Assembly: GCA_946620035.1 (NCBI GenBank)
Contig: CAMOMX010000059.1
Location: 1-12,958 of the forward strand
DNA length: 12,958 nt
Reading direction: 5' to 3'
From: CAG-791 sp003447895
GTDB taxonomy: Bacteria > Bacillota > Clostridia > Lachnospirales > Lachnospiraceae
Under the pieces are notes generated by a model that made no database searches, had not been told where the DNA came from, and was given only the letters and a program-made list of their open reading frames with translations. Positions within the stretch are counted from its first letter, which is position 1. Every line of letters begins with the position of its first letter. Position numbers and translations under genes: made by a program. This document shows positions 1 to 6,171 of this stretch, piece by piece.

Positions 1-3
1 GCA

Positions 4-55
4 GAGGGTGTTGCATCCCGCTGAATTTTTCGGCGGGGGCAATACCCTCTTTTTT
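4..55 (+). terminator. Rho-independent terminator of an upstream gene outside the window
   Basis: A long stem pairs GAGGGT (4-9) with ACCCTC (44-49) and continues inward through TTGC/GCAA and CCCGC/GCGGG around a short AT-rich loop. Six T residues (50-55) follow directly. This is a textbook intrinsic terminator reading rightwards, so a plus-strand gene should end just left of position 1. Confidence 0.85.
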
Positions 56-60
56 GGTTA

Positions 61-215
61 TTATTCAGCAACCCGGAAAAATGATCAAAAAAGGGGAGGG
101 GAGCTCGCTCTCCGGCCCGTTTTTGATCATTTTTCCGGGGCGGACAAGGCGCGGAGCGCCTCTGGACGCCCACAGTCCCGAATGCGAAGCATTCGGGACG
201 TGGGGTGCTGAATAA
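61..215. repeat. 155-bp palindromic element with three internal hairpins and inverted ends
   Basis: The ends are a perfect 10-bp inverted repeat, TTATTCAGCA (61-70) and TGCTGAATAA (206-215). Inside are three hairpins in series. The first is a perfect 20-bp stem (72-91 with 120-139), with a smaller stem in its loop. The second has nested stems, GGCGC/GCGCC (148-152 with 156-160) inside GGGCG/CGCCC (about 138-143 with 167-171). The third is a perfect 11-bp stem with a three-base loop (175-185 with 189-199). The whole folds as a cloverleaf. Its right 40 bases recur in inverse orientation at 12858-12896, so it is a dispersed repeat, perhaps a MITE-like or REP-like element. No target duplication was recognised. 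A short ORF running through it (8-211) has no coding character. Confidence 0.75.
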
Positions 216-267
216 AATCAAGTTTTTCCACCGTTCCGGGTCGGCCGGGTGGTGGTTAAAGAATGTC

Positions 268-380
268 TTAGGTATATCAGAAGCTTTTGCGACAATAGTC
301 CCAAAGGCTTTTTTGATTTTTAGGCATATCGGAAGCTTTTTCAGAAATAGTCTCCATGGCTTATTTGACCTTTAGGTATG
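268..380. repeat. Tandem array, 52-bp period, two copies plus a fragment
   Basis: Copies begin with TTAGG at 268 and 320, and a third truncated start lies at 372, giving an exact 52-base period. Copies one and two agree at roughly three quarters of positions; the shared blocks are the GAAGCTTTT segment, the ATAGTC segment and a GGCTT segment. There is no open reading frame through the array. It is noncoding DNA upstream of the sorbitol operon. A role as regulator sites is possible but not shown. Confidence 0.7.
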
Positions 381-411
381 GACGGTACTCATGCGCTGAA
401 AGTTCCCAATA

Positions 412-431
412 TTTCTTCTCTCAAGAAGAAA
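412..431. other. Perfect 8-bp AT-rich hairpin
   Basis: TTTCTTCT (412-419) pairs perfectly with AGAAGAAA (424-431) across a four-base loop. It lies between the two repeat arrays in noncoding DNA. It lacks the GC-rich stem and T-run of a terminator, so an operator-like palindrome or a simple structural element is more likely. Confidence 0.4.
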
Positions 432-475
432 AAGCTCCTTCTAATTTGGAACGTTTTGCCGAATCACTGCAACGG

Positions 476-688
476 CACCTAATTTCAACAATTTCTTGAA
501 ATTTCTTGGAGACAAAAATGTGGAAACAAGTCGATGTACCTAACCCGCTACATCCTGCAGAAATCATTTGGAGACAAAAAGCTCCACCAGAGCTAGTGTA
601 CCTAACCCGCTACATCCTGCAGAAATCATTTGGAGACAAACAGCTCCAACAGCGCTGATATACCTAACCCGCCGCAACCTAACCCGCC
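476..688. repeat. Tandem array, 62-bp period, with an inverted repeat in each unit
   Basis: The block TACCTAACCCGC occurs at 537, 599 and 661, exactly 62 bases apart. A shortened CCTAACCCGC follows near 678, and a degenerate CACCTAA copy sits at 476. Units 537-598 and 599-660 differ at only two positions in their first 54 bases. Each full unit contains TGGAG, eight bases, CTCCA (569-586 and 631-648) and a CTGCAG palindrome. Near-identical copies suggest recent duplication. No reading frame is maintained. Position upstream of the sorbitol operon makes repeated operator sites one option. Confidence 0.75.
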
Positions 689-741
689 CCAAACGAACGA
701 CACCGTTCGCCTGATACAAATGCCATGTTTTTTCCGCCCCC

Positions 742-811
742 CGGAAATCCGCTGTACTAATGAATTTCCGCGGCGGCGGATTTCGCGGAATTAAAGCAAA
801 CCTCTTTTTTT
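742..811 (+). promoter_or_regulatory. Leader with mutually exclusive stems before the sorbitol operon
   Basis: Three stems compete for the same bases. GAAATCCGC (744-752) pairs with GCGGATTTC (776-784). CGGAAAT (742-748) can instead pair with ATTTCCG (764-770). CCGCG with flanking AATT (763-772) can pair with CGCGGAATT (784-792). Seven T residues follow at 805-811, 75 bases before the dehydrogenase start. The arrangement resembles an attenuator or RNA switch, but the T-run is not directly against a stem, so classical termination is uncertain. I could not identify a confident -35/-10 pair for the operon in 216-886. Confidence 0.35.
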
Positions 812-886
812 ATTAAGATACAACCATCAAAGGAAACAACAAACAAAGTCAAGGAAACAAGAACTTATAAAAAAGGAGGAATTGAA

Positions 887-1684
887 ATGGCAAACTGGTT
901 AAATCTTGAGGGCAAGGTCGTAGCGGTCACAGGCGGTGCTTCCGGAATCGGAAAGCACATCGCAAGCACACTGGTGGAAGCAGGAGCTGACACAGTCGTC
1001 ATCGACATGAACGCTAAGACCGGCGAAGTTGTGGACGGCGCTTACCAGGTACAGTGCAACGTCACGGATCCCGAGAGCGTAAAGGCAATGATGGCTGAGA
1101 TCCTTAATAAGTACGGCCACATCGACGCGATCGTCAACAACGCGGGAATCAACCTCCCCCGTCTCCTGGTGGACGTCAAGGGCGAGAAGCCGCAGTACGA
1201 ACTGGACGTAGCATCCTTTGACAAGATGTTCGCGGTCAACGTAAAGGGCCTCTTCCTCTGCGCACAGGCTGCAGCGAGAGAGATGGTCAAGCAGGGACAC
1301 GGCGTCATCGTGAACATGTCCTCCGAATCCGGTAAGGAAGGTTCCCAGGGACAGAGCGCATACTCCGCCACAAAGGGAGCGGTGGACAGCTTCACCCGCA
1401 GCTGGGCCAAGGAGCTCGGCAAATACAATATCCGCGTCGTCGCGGTAGCGCCCGGCATCATGGAAGCCACAGGTCTTCGCACTCCTGCTTACAACGAGGC
1501 ACTTGCTTATACAAGAGGCGTAAAGCCCGAAGAGCTGTCCACAGATTACACCAAGGTCATCCCGATCGGCCGTGACGGAAAGCTCGATGAAGTCGGTGAT
1601 TTCGTAGCATACCTCGTCTCCGACAGAGCAAGCTATATCACAGGTACGACACTGAACATCTCCGGCGGCAAGTCCAGAGGCTGA
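887..1684 (+). CDS. srlD: Sorbitol-6-phosphate 2-dehydrogenase (SDR family)
   Basis: Cytoplasmic short-chain dehydrogenase of 265 residues, the usual family length. It should oxidise sorbitol 6-phosphate to fructose 6-phosphate with NAD. Visible motifs are the nucleotide-binding TGGASGIG (15-22), an acidic residue ending the second strand (Asp40, which favours NAD over NADP), NNAG (84-87), the catalytic serine region NMSSES (143-148) and YSATK (159-163) with the Tyr/Lys pair. The start is set by AGGAGGA at 874-880, six bases before the ATG. It is first in an operon with gutM and three glucitol PTS genes, which decides the substrate; by sequence alone it could be any polyol or ketoacyl SDR. 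The gene follows a long repeat-rich leader that probably carries its control sites. Confidence 0.85.
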   Translation: MANWLNLEGKVVAVTGGASGIGKHIASTLVEAGADTVVIDMNAKTGEVVDGAYQVQCNVTDPESVKAMMAEILNKYGHIDAIVNNAGINLPRLLVDVKGEKPQYELDVASFDKMFAVNVKGLFLCAQAAAREMVKQGHGVIVNMSSESGKEGSQGQSAYSATKGAVDSFTRSWAKELGKYNIRVVAVAPGIMEATGLRTPAYNEALAYTRGVKPEELSTDYTKVIPIGRDGKLDEVGDFVAYLVSDRASYITGTTLNISGGKSRG

Positions 1685-1733
1685 TCGCCCGGAAGAAGAA
1701 CCCGGTAACCATCGAATCATACGGAGGTGAGCA

Positions 1734-2201
1734 ATGCTGCTAATCTTAATTATCGTCGGAATCGCGTTTTTGCTGCAGGGGCTCCTGAGTTTCGCGCAGA
1801 TGAAACATCTCACGAACGAGTTCTTAAAGCTCAGAAAAAAAGGAAAAGTTGCCTTTGGAAGAAAATCGGGCGGTTTCAGGGCAGGCGCCGTAGTGATGTT
1901 CCTGATCGATGACGACGGGATCATACAGGAGGGCAGAAAGCTCGAGGGAACGACAGCATTTGCAAGGGTAAAGCCCCTGGAGGGCTTCGAGGGAAGATAC
2001 ATCGGGAGCCTCAAGAAGGAAGACGGCCCCGAGCGCCACAAAAACCTCTGCAAGGCGATCGAAGACGCAGCGCTCACCTACCGCAAATATATAGCAGGCG
2101 AACCGGTGGAAACAGCACCGGCACCGGGACCGCTTCTCAGAGCGGAAACCGCAGTTACAGGCCTGCTCGAAAAAACAAGAAAAAAAACAGTCGTCCGGTA
2201 A
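1734..2201 (+). CDS. gutM: GutM-type glucitol operon protein
   Basis: A 155-residue protein matching the GutM family, annotated as a glucitol operon activator. Residues 1-22 form a hydrophobic segment able to span the membrane, followed by a basic stretch (RKKGK, about 34-38), consistent with an N-terminal anchor and a cytoplasmic body. The middle (about 45-90) carries the conserved-looking GGFRAGAVVMFLIDDDG region. The tail is Ala/Pro-rich then basic. GGAGGTGA (1723-1730) sets the start 49 bases after the dehydrogenase stop. Its place inside a glucitol PTS operon is typical. The molecular mechanism of the family is poorly defined; activator is inherited from the enterobacterial protein. Confidence 0.75.
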   Translation: MLLILIIVGIAFLLQGLLSFAQMKHLTNEFLKLRKKGKVAFGRKSGGFRAGAVVMFLIDDDGIIQEGRKLEGTTAFARVKPLEGFEGRYIGSLKKEDGPERHKNLCKAIEDAALTYRKYIAGEPVETAPAPGPLLRAETAVTGLLEKTRKKTVVR

Positions 2202-2241
2202 GGACCCAACAAATCTTTGTTTATAAGAAAGGCGGTACAAT

Positions 2242-2793
2242 ATGGATTTCTTAGTTAAATTTGCATCTGCATTCATGAGTGTCTTCCAGGCAGGCGGAGA
2301 AAACTTCGTAAGCTGGGTAACCGGCATCATCCCGACCATCCTGATGCTCCTGGTCATGATGAACGCGATCATCGCCCTGATCGGAGATGAGAGGATCGAA
2401 GCAGTCGGAAAGGTCTGCACAAGCAACCCGATCCTCCGCTACGCGGTACTTCCCTGGGTCAGCGCATTCATGCTCGGAAACCCGATGGCCCTCTCCATGG
2501 GCAAGTTCATGCCGGAATTCTACAAGCCCAGCTACTACGCAGCAGCAAGTTATCACTGCCACACAAACAGCGGTATTTTCCCTCACATCAACCCCTCCGA
2601 GATCATGATCTACCTCGGGATCGCACAGGGCGTCACCGCACTCGGACTGGATTCCACACCTCTGGCTCTCCGCTACATGCTGGTCGGCTTCATCGCCAAC
2701 TTCATCTCCGGATGGGCAACAGACTTCACAACTGCTTTCGTACAGAAGCAGCAGGGCATCCAGCTCAGCAAAGAGCTCAAGACAAAAGCGTAA
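2242..2793 (+). CDS. srlA: PTS glucitol/sorbitol transporter subunit IIC (SrlA)
   Basis: A 183-residue polytopic membrane protein, the normal size for the first IIC half of the glucitol permease. Hydrophobic segments lie near residues 24-47, 68-85, 120-137 and 140-160. Family-like stretches include FQAGGENFV near residue 15, GNPMALSMGKFMPEF in the middle and SYHCHTNSGIFPHINPSEI near 103-121. It forms the sugar channel together with the C-terminal part of SrlE. AAGGCGG lies six bases before the ATG, and the gene starts 40 bases after gutM, so the two are cotranscribed. Confidence 0.9.
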   Translation: MDFLVKFASAFMSVFQAGGENFVSWVTGIIPTILMLLVMMNAIIALIGDERIEAVGKVCTSNPILRYAVLPWVSAFMLGNPMALSMGKFMPEFYKPSYYAAASYHCHTNSGIFPHINPSEIMIYLGIAQGVTALGLDSTPLALRYMLVGFIANFISGWATDFTTAFVQKQQGIQLSKELKTKA

Positions 2794-2884
2794 GGTCAGT
2801 TTTTTGGCAAAAGATCGTAAGCATTCATTTAGCAGAACAATATCAGAGTAAGAAGACATATCCAGATCAGAGGAGGAAAATAAA

Positions 2885-3904
2885 ATGGCAGAATATCGTG
2901 CAATTCGTGTAGAAAAAGGTTCAGGCGGTTTTGGCGGCCCTCTCACAATCCAGGGCACAGAGCAGAAAAACAAAGTTATGTATATCACAGGCGGCGGCGT
3001 CGCTCCCGAGATCCTTAACAAGATCGTTGAGCTCTCCGGACTTGAGCCCGTAAACGGATTTAAGACCAGCTGCCCCGAGGAAGAACTTGCACTGGTGATC
3101 ATCGACTGCGGCGGAACCCTTCGCTGCGGACTGTATCCCAAGAAGCGCATCCCTACCATCAACATCAATCCTGTAGGAAAGGCCGGCCCGCTGGCTCAGT
3201 TCATCAAAGAAGACATCTACGTATCCGGCGTAACCAATGCCACGATCAGCCTTGCGGACGGTTCCGCGGCACCTGTTGAGGCGGCTCCGGCAGAGGCGGC
3301 TCCGGCAGAAGAGAAGAAGGGCATCGACACCAGCAAGAAGCTCTCCGAGCAGATGGCTGAGAACGGAAAGGGCAACATTCTGGCAAAGATCGGCCTTGGC
3401 GCAGGTAAAGTCGTAGCGACCTTCAACCAGGCAGCCCGTGATGCGGTCCAGACCTGCATCGGCACCCTGATCCCCTTCATGGCATTTGTCTCCCTGCTGA
3501 TCGGTATCATCAACGGAACAGGCTTCGGTACATTCTTCTCCAAGCTCCTGCAGCCCCTGCTCGGTAATGTCTTCGGACTTCTGATCCTCGGTGTCATCTG
3601 CGCGATCCCCGGTCTGTCCGCGATCCTGGGCCCCGGCGCTGTTATCTCCCAGATCCTCGGTTCCATCATGGGTGCTGAGATCGCAGCCGGAAGAATTTCT
3701 CCCAGCCTTGCACTGGTCGGCCTGTTCGCACTGAACTGCCACGCAGCCTGCGACTTTATCCCTGTAGGACTTGGTTTTGCGGAAGCAGAGACAGAGACCG
3801 TTGAGGTCGGTGTTGTATCGGTCATGTACTCCCGTTTCATCACCAGCTGGATCCGCGTTCTTCTGGCAGTCGTCTTCAGCATCGGCCTTTACGCCGCAGC
3901 ATAA
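2885..3904 (+). CDS. srlE: PTS glucitol/sorbitol transporter subunit IIBC (SrlE)
   Basis: A 339-residue protein with two parts. Residues 1-125 are the IIB domain: EKGSGGFGGPL (10-20), the ITGGGVAPEI loop, and IIDCGGTLRCGLYPKKR (72-88), where Cys75 is the likely phosphorylated residue. An Ala/Pro/Glu linker (about 130-145), partly a 15-base repeat, leads to the membrane part (about 185-339) with at least four hydrophobic helices, the second IIC half. The linker makes it a little longer than the enterobacterial protein. It takes phosphate from SrlB and phosphorylates sorbitol during import. AGGAGG (2871-2876) sets the start. The 91-base gap after srlA holds no terminator I can see. Confidence 0.9.
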   Translation: MAEYRAIRVEKGSGGFGGPLTIQGTEQKNKVMYITGGGVAPEILNKIVELSGLEPVNGFKTSCPEEELALVIIDCGGTLRCGLYPKKRIPTININPVGKAGPLAQFIKEDIYVSGVTNATISLADGSAAPVEAAPAEAAPAEEKKGIDTSKKLSEQMAENGKGNILAKIGLGAGKVVATFNQAARDAVQTCIGTLIPFMAFVSLLIGIINGTGFGTFFSKLLQPLLGNVFGLLILGVICAIPGLSAILGPGAVISQILGSIMGAEIAAGRISPSLALVGLFALNCHAACDFIPVGLGFAEAETETVEVGVVSVMYSRFITSWIRVLLAVVFSIGLYAAA

Positions 3905-3911
3905 GAAGTCT

Positions 3912-3941
3912 TTGGCAGAAGTCAGAGTGAAATAGTATAAT
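3912..3941 (+). promoter_or_regulatory. Sigma-A promoter in front of srlB
   Basis: TTGGCA (3912-3917) and a perfect TATAAT (3936-3941) are separated by 18 bases, placing the start of transcription near 3948 and 48 bases before srlB. It lies in the 91-base gap after srlE, so srlB can be made apart from the operon. The -10 context ATAGTATAATAG is repeated upstream of the hypA-like gene. Confidence 0.65.
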
Positions 3942-3995
3942 AGAGTCAGATCATTCCAAAGTTCAGAATATTTTCATACTCAGGAGGGTAATTCA

Positions 3996-4361
3996 ATGAA
4001 GGTCATTTACGAAAACCAGGTTAAAGCAAGCGGTATTGCAGTTGAGGAATTTAAGGACGCAGGCATGTTCATCATCTTCGGAGAGAATGCTCCTGAGGAG
4101 ATCAAGGACTACTGCTACAGCGTAAGCGTCAATCCCATCAACGGAGAGATCGCAGCAGGTCAGTACGTTGACATCGACGGGCAGGAATACAAGATCACCT
4201 GCGTCGGCTATGAAGCTCCCATCACCTTAAAGGGACTTGGACACTGCACATTCAACTTCAGCGGCGCCACCGAGGCAGAGCTTCCCGGCACTATCTACTG
4301 CGAGGCGAAGCCCATGCCGGAGATCAAGATCGGTTCTGTGATCAGGATCATCGAGAAGTGA
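3996..4361 (+). CDS. srlB: PTS glucitol/sorbitol subunit IIA (SrlB)
   Basis: A 121-residue cytoplasmic protein of the glucitol IIA family, normal length. It should accept phosphate from HPr and pass it to the IIB domain of SrlE. Recognisable family stretches are the N-terminal VIYENQVKASG, FGENAPEEIKDYCYSV (28-43), GQEYKITCVG (62-71) and LGHCTFNFSG (81-90). The only histidine is His83 in the LGH motif. The histidines that the E. coli protein carries just after its EEYC motif are replaced here by SVSVN, so His83 is the only possible phosphohistidine. AGGAGGG (3982-3988) sets the start. It closes the sorbitol operon and has its own promoter. Confidence 0.85.
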   Translation: MKVIYENQVKASGIAVEEFKDAGMFIIFGENAPEEIKDYCYSVSVNPINGEIAAGQYVDIDGQEYKITCVGYEAPITLKGLGHCTFNFSGATEAELPGTIYCEAKPMPEIKIGSVIRIIEK

Positions 4362-4406
4362 TTATCAGGAAGTGATCATTGGACAAAACCTTTCATAAAA
4401 GTGACA

Positions 4407-4450
4407 GGAAAAGAGCCTGGGGAATCGAAGGATCCCTCGGGCTCTTTTCC
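4407..4450. terminator. Intrinsic terminator after the sorbitol operon, possibly bidirectional
   Basis: GGAAAAGAGCC (4407-4417) pairs perfectly with GGCTCTTTTCC (4440-4450); ATC/GAT and several G-C pairs extend the stem inside. The T-run CTTTTCC lies within the distal arm, as in many Firmicute terminators, and the symmetry gives one on the other strand too. It separates srlB from the hypA-like gene. Confidence 0.75.
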
Positions 4451-4467
4451 GTGGTTTATGAAGATAG

Positions 4468-4473
4468 TATAAT
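4468..4473 (+). promoter_or_regulatory. Possible -10 element for the hypA-like gene
   Basis: A perfect TATAAT in the context ATAGTATAATAG lies right after the terminator, matching the context of the srlB promoter -10. The -35 at the right distance (TTTTCC, 4445-4450) is weak and sits inside the terminator arm. Transcription would begin near 4480, about 77 bases before the start codon. Confidence 0.45.
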
Positions 4474-4556
4474 AGCAGTCGAAAGACCCTTCTGCCAAAA
4501 AACAGTATTTTGACAGGATGCGGAAAGTGGGAAAGACAAACGCGGGGGAACAGATC

Positions 4557-4955
4557 ATGCACGAAATGGGAATCATACTTCACATAGCGAAGATGCTCGA
4601 TGAGACGGCACAGGAGCAGCACCTGACGAAGATCGGCTCCGTGACGCTCGAAGTCGGCGAGGTATCCGGCATCATGACCGATCTGTTCGTCGACTGCTGG
4701 AATTACTTCAAGGTAAAGCATCCGGTCCTTGCAGAGTCCGAGCTGCGGCTCGTGACGATTCCCGCGGTGACTTTCTGCGGAAACTGCAACAGGACCTACG
4801 AGACCGTCCGGTACGGCAAGGAATGCCCCTACTGCCACAGCGGCGAGACCTGGCTTGTGGACGGAAACCAATGCGTGATCAAGGAAATTGAGGCGGAGTG
4901 CGAGGAGGACGAGGACTTCGGGGAAGAGTACGAAGACGAAAATCCGCAGGAATAA
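4557..4955 (+). CDS. hypA: HypA-like nickel metallochaperone
   Basis: A 132-residue protein of the HypA/HybF family, which delivers nickel to [NiFe] hydrogenase (or urease) during maturation. The diagnostic MHEM start gives the nickel ligand His2 and Glu3. A zinc knuckle follows as CGNC (74-77) and CPYC (90-93). The longer in-frame start at 4518 would bury the essential N-terminal His, and GGGGGAA (4544-4550) serves the 4557 start, so that start is chosen. The last 20 residues are very acidic, an unusual tail for the family. No hydrogenase, urease or other hyp genes are in the window. It ends two bases before the terminator of the opposing thioesterase gene. Confidence 0.85.
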   Translation: MHEMGIILHIAKMLDETAQEQHLTKIGSVTLEVGEVSGIMTDLFVDCWNYFKVKHPVLAESELRLVTIPAVTFCGNCNRTYETVRYGKECPYCHSGETWLVDGNQCVIKEIEAECEEDEDFGEEYEDENPQE

Positions 4956-4979
4956 AAACAGCGGCCGCGAGGCCGCTGT
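4954..4979 (-). terminator. Terminator of the carrier-thioesterase operon
   Basis: ACAGCGGCC (4958-4966) pairs perfectly with GGCCGCTGT (4971-4979) over a GCGA loop. Read on the minus strand the stem is followed by TTTTTATT, a strong intrinsic terminator 17 bases after the thioesterase stop. It overlaps the hypA stop codon; on the plus strand there is no T-run, so it is one-sided. Confidence 0.85.
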
Positions 4980-4995
4980 CGGACAGGAGAAAAGG

Positions 4996-5709
4996 TCATT
5001 TTTCGAAGAGAAATCTGATTCGGAATACAGGCTTTTCCTTTTCGCCAAAGAGGCAGAAGGCGTCCTCCGACGCGGCATATTCGACGGACAGGCAATCGCC
5101 AAGCTGCGCCTCCCCGATATGCTCCGAGACCAGGCCGGTGATCCGGGCCTGCCGCAGGTCATGAGGCATCAGATCGAGCGCCAGGTCGTAGTACCTGGCG
5201 TTATTCATGTGTCCGTTCAGATCGACATAGCTGTAGGGAACGGTAAAGGAGATCTGATCCCGCATCTCCTCTTTGCGCAGCCTTCCGGGCAGAGAGAGCT
5301 CGTTTCCGGTGACGGTCTCCTTGATATAAATATCGTGGGTCTCGGGGAAGACGATCCCGCGGGTCTCCTGATCGATCAGGACCCAAAGCGAAGAGGCATC
5401 AAGAAGGACCTTCCCGTTTGTGTCCACAAGGCGGAAATAGCGGGGGAAATACAGATGCATAGTCTTTCCCGGCCAGGACAGGAGCGTGACCTTCTCATCA
5501 TATTCCGGCAGACGGTTAAACTTCACATTATACTGCGTCACTGCCCAGAGAAGCCCCTGGTCCAGGGTTTTCTCCCTCGTCACACCAAGTTCGATGGTGT
5601 GCGCAATCGCGGCCTCCTGAAGGCGCGTGAACAGAGTGGACAGGCGCATCCTGCGCGACATGTCCACATCAGAGGAGAGCAGCTGAAAATCCTGTCTGTA
5701 AATGCTCAT
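4996..5709 (-). CDS. Acyl-ACP thioesterase (FatA/FatB type)
   Basis: A 237-residue double hot-dog thioesterase that should hydrolyse acyl-ACP to free fatty acid and ACP in the cytoplasm. The first hot-dog (about 1-135) contains LSTLFTRLQEAAIAH and WAVTQYNVKFNRLPEYDE, typical of this family. The second (about 150-237) carries DLNGHMNNARYYD (163-175), which holds the Asp/Asn/His set (Asp163, Asn165, His167) expected in the active site. The start at 5709 has AAGGAGG just four bases upstream; the longer frame opens with a TTG at 5748 overlapping the carrier-protein stop and has no ribosome site. It follows the carrier gene by 35 bases, so the enzyme and an acyl carrier are made together. Chain-length preference cannot be read from sequence. 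Confidence 0.85.
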   Translation of the reverse strand: MSIYRQDFQLLSSDVDMSRRMRLSTLFTRLQEAAIAHTIELGVTREKTLDQGLLWAVTQYNVKFNRLPEYDEKVTLLSWPGKTMHLYFPRYFRLVDTNGKVLLDASSLWVLIDQETRGIVFPETHDIYIKETVTGNELSLPGRLRKEEMRDQISFTVPYSYVDLNGHMNNARYYDLALDLMPHDLRQARITGLVSEHIGEAQLGDCLSVEYAASEDAFCLFGEKEKPVFRIRFLFEK

Positions 5710-5744
5710 GGAGCCTCCTTCGAAATCCGGCGGGGTTGATCGGG

Positions 5745-5999
5745 TCAAAACTTCCGGTTGATCCTCTTTTCAAAGGCGTTCACGACGTCTCCGAAGGTCG
5801 ACATTTTCGACCACTGTCTCTGGGGGATCTTGACATCAAAGCGCGCCTCGAGGCGGCAGATGATCAGGGTAAAGCCCATGGAATCAATGGCGGTATCGGT
5901 GTTGATAACAGTGTCCTCGTAGATCGGCGTGCCCTCCATGTCGGGGATGCACTCATAGATCACTTCTTTGCAGGTCGCGGCAATCTGTTTTCTGTCCAT
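5745..5999 (-). CDS. Acyl carrier protein
   Basis: An 84-residue protein with the phosphopantetheine attachment motif DSMGF (Ser40 modified), flanked by the expected helices. It is diverged from the housekeeping ACP: less acidic, with a basic C-terminal end (KRINRKF) and an IICRLEARFDVKIP segment after the serine, more like specialised carriers such as those paired with stand-alone ligases. AGGAA lies nine bases before the ATG at 5999; the longer in-frame extension to 6143 is low-complexity and runs across the promoter, so it is rejected. It is the first gene of a two-gene transcript with the thioesterase. The nearby AMP-forming ligase is its natural loading enzyme. Confidence 0.85.
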   Translation of the reverse strand: MDRKQIAATCKEVIYECIPDMEGTPIYEDTVINTDTAIDSMGFTLIICRLEARFDVKIPQRQWSKMSTFGDVVNAFEKRINRKF

Positions 6000-6104
6000 G
6001 GCGAAAATTCCTTTCCGGATTTTTAAAGGGCAGGCTTCGCGGCGCGGGAAGAACTCGCACGGTGAGCCCCGGGCTTTTCGGGAAGCCGACTGCTTGATAT
6101 GCTT

Positions 6105-6133
6105 ATTATATCCGCAATTGCGCTTTCTGTCAT
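6105..6133 (-). promoter_or_regulatory. Near-consensus sigma-A promoter for the carrier-thioesterase genes
   Basis: Read on the minus strand: ATGACA (6133-6128), 17 bases, TATAAT (6110-6105). Five of six and six of six bases match consensus. Transcription would start near 6098, giving a leader of about 100 bases that includes a GGCTT/AAGCC hairpin. Confidence 0.75.
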
Positions 6134-6171
6134 CAGAGGTCAAAAGAAGGTTGCGGGAAGCCGGCAGCCGG

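Noticed and set aside
476..672. Repeat array as a CRISPR
   Set aside because: Whole 62-base units are repeated, with no unique spacers between short identical repeats, and no cas genes are present.
537..688. CCTAACCC words resembling telomere repeats
   Set aside because: They are single words inside a 62-base unit, not a short tandem run, and lie far from any replicon end signals.
899..2077. Long minus-strand open frame opposite srlD and gutM
   Set aside because: It is the antisense shadow of two recognised genes, with low-complexity Ser/Cys/Asp-rich sequence.
2804..2832. Promoter in the srlA-srlE gap (TTGGCA -35)
   Set aside because: The base run at the proper -10 distance is a poor match, so only the -35 word supports it.
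4888..5739. Plus-strand frame of 283 codons across the thioesterase gene
   Set aside because: Antisense to a clear thioesterase with intact active-site motif; it also runs through the terminator at 4954-4979.
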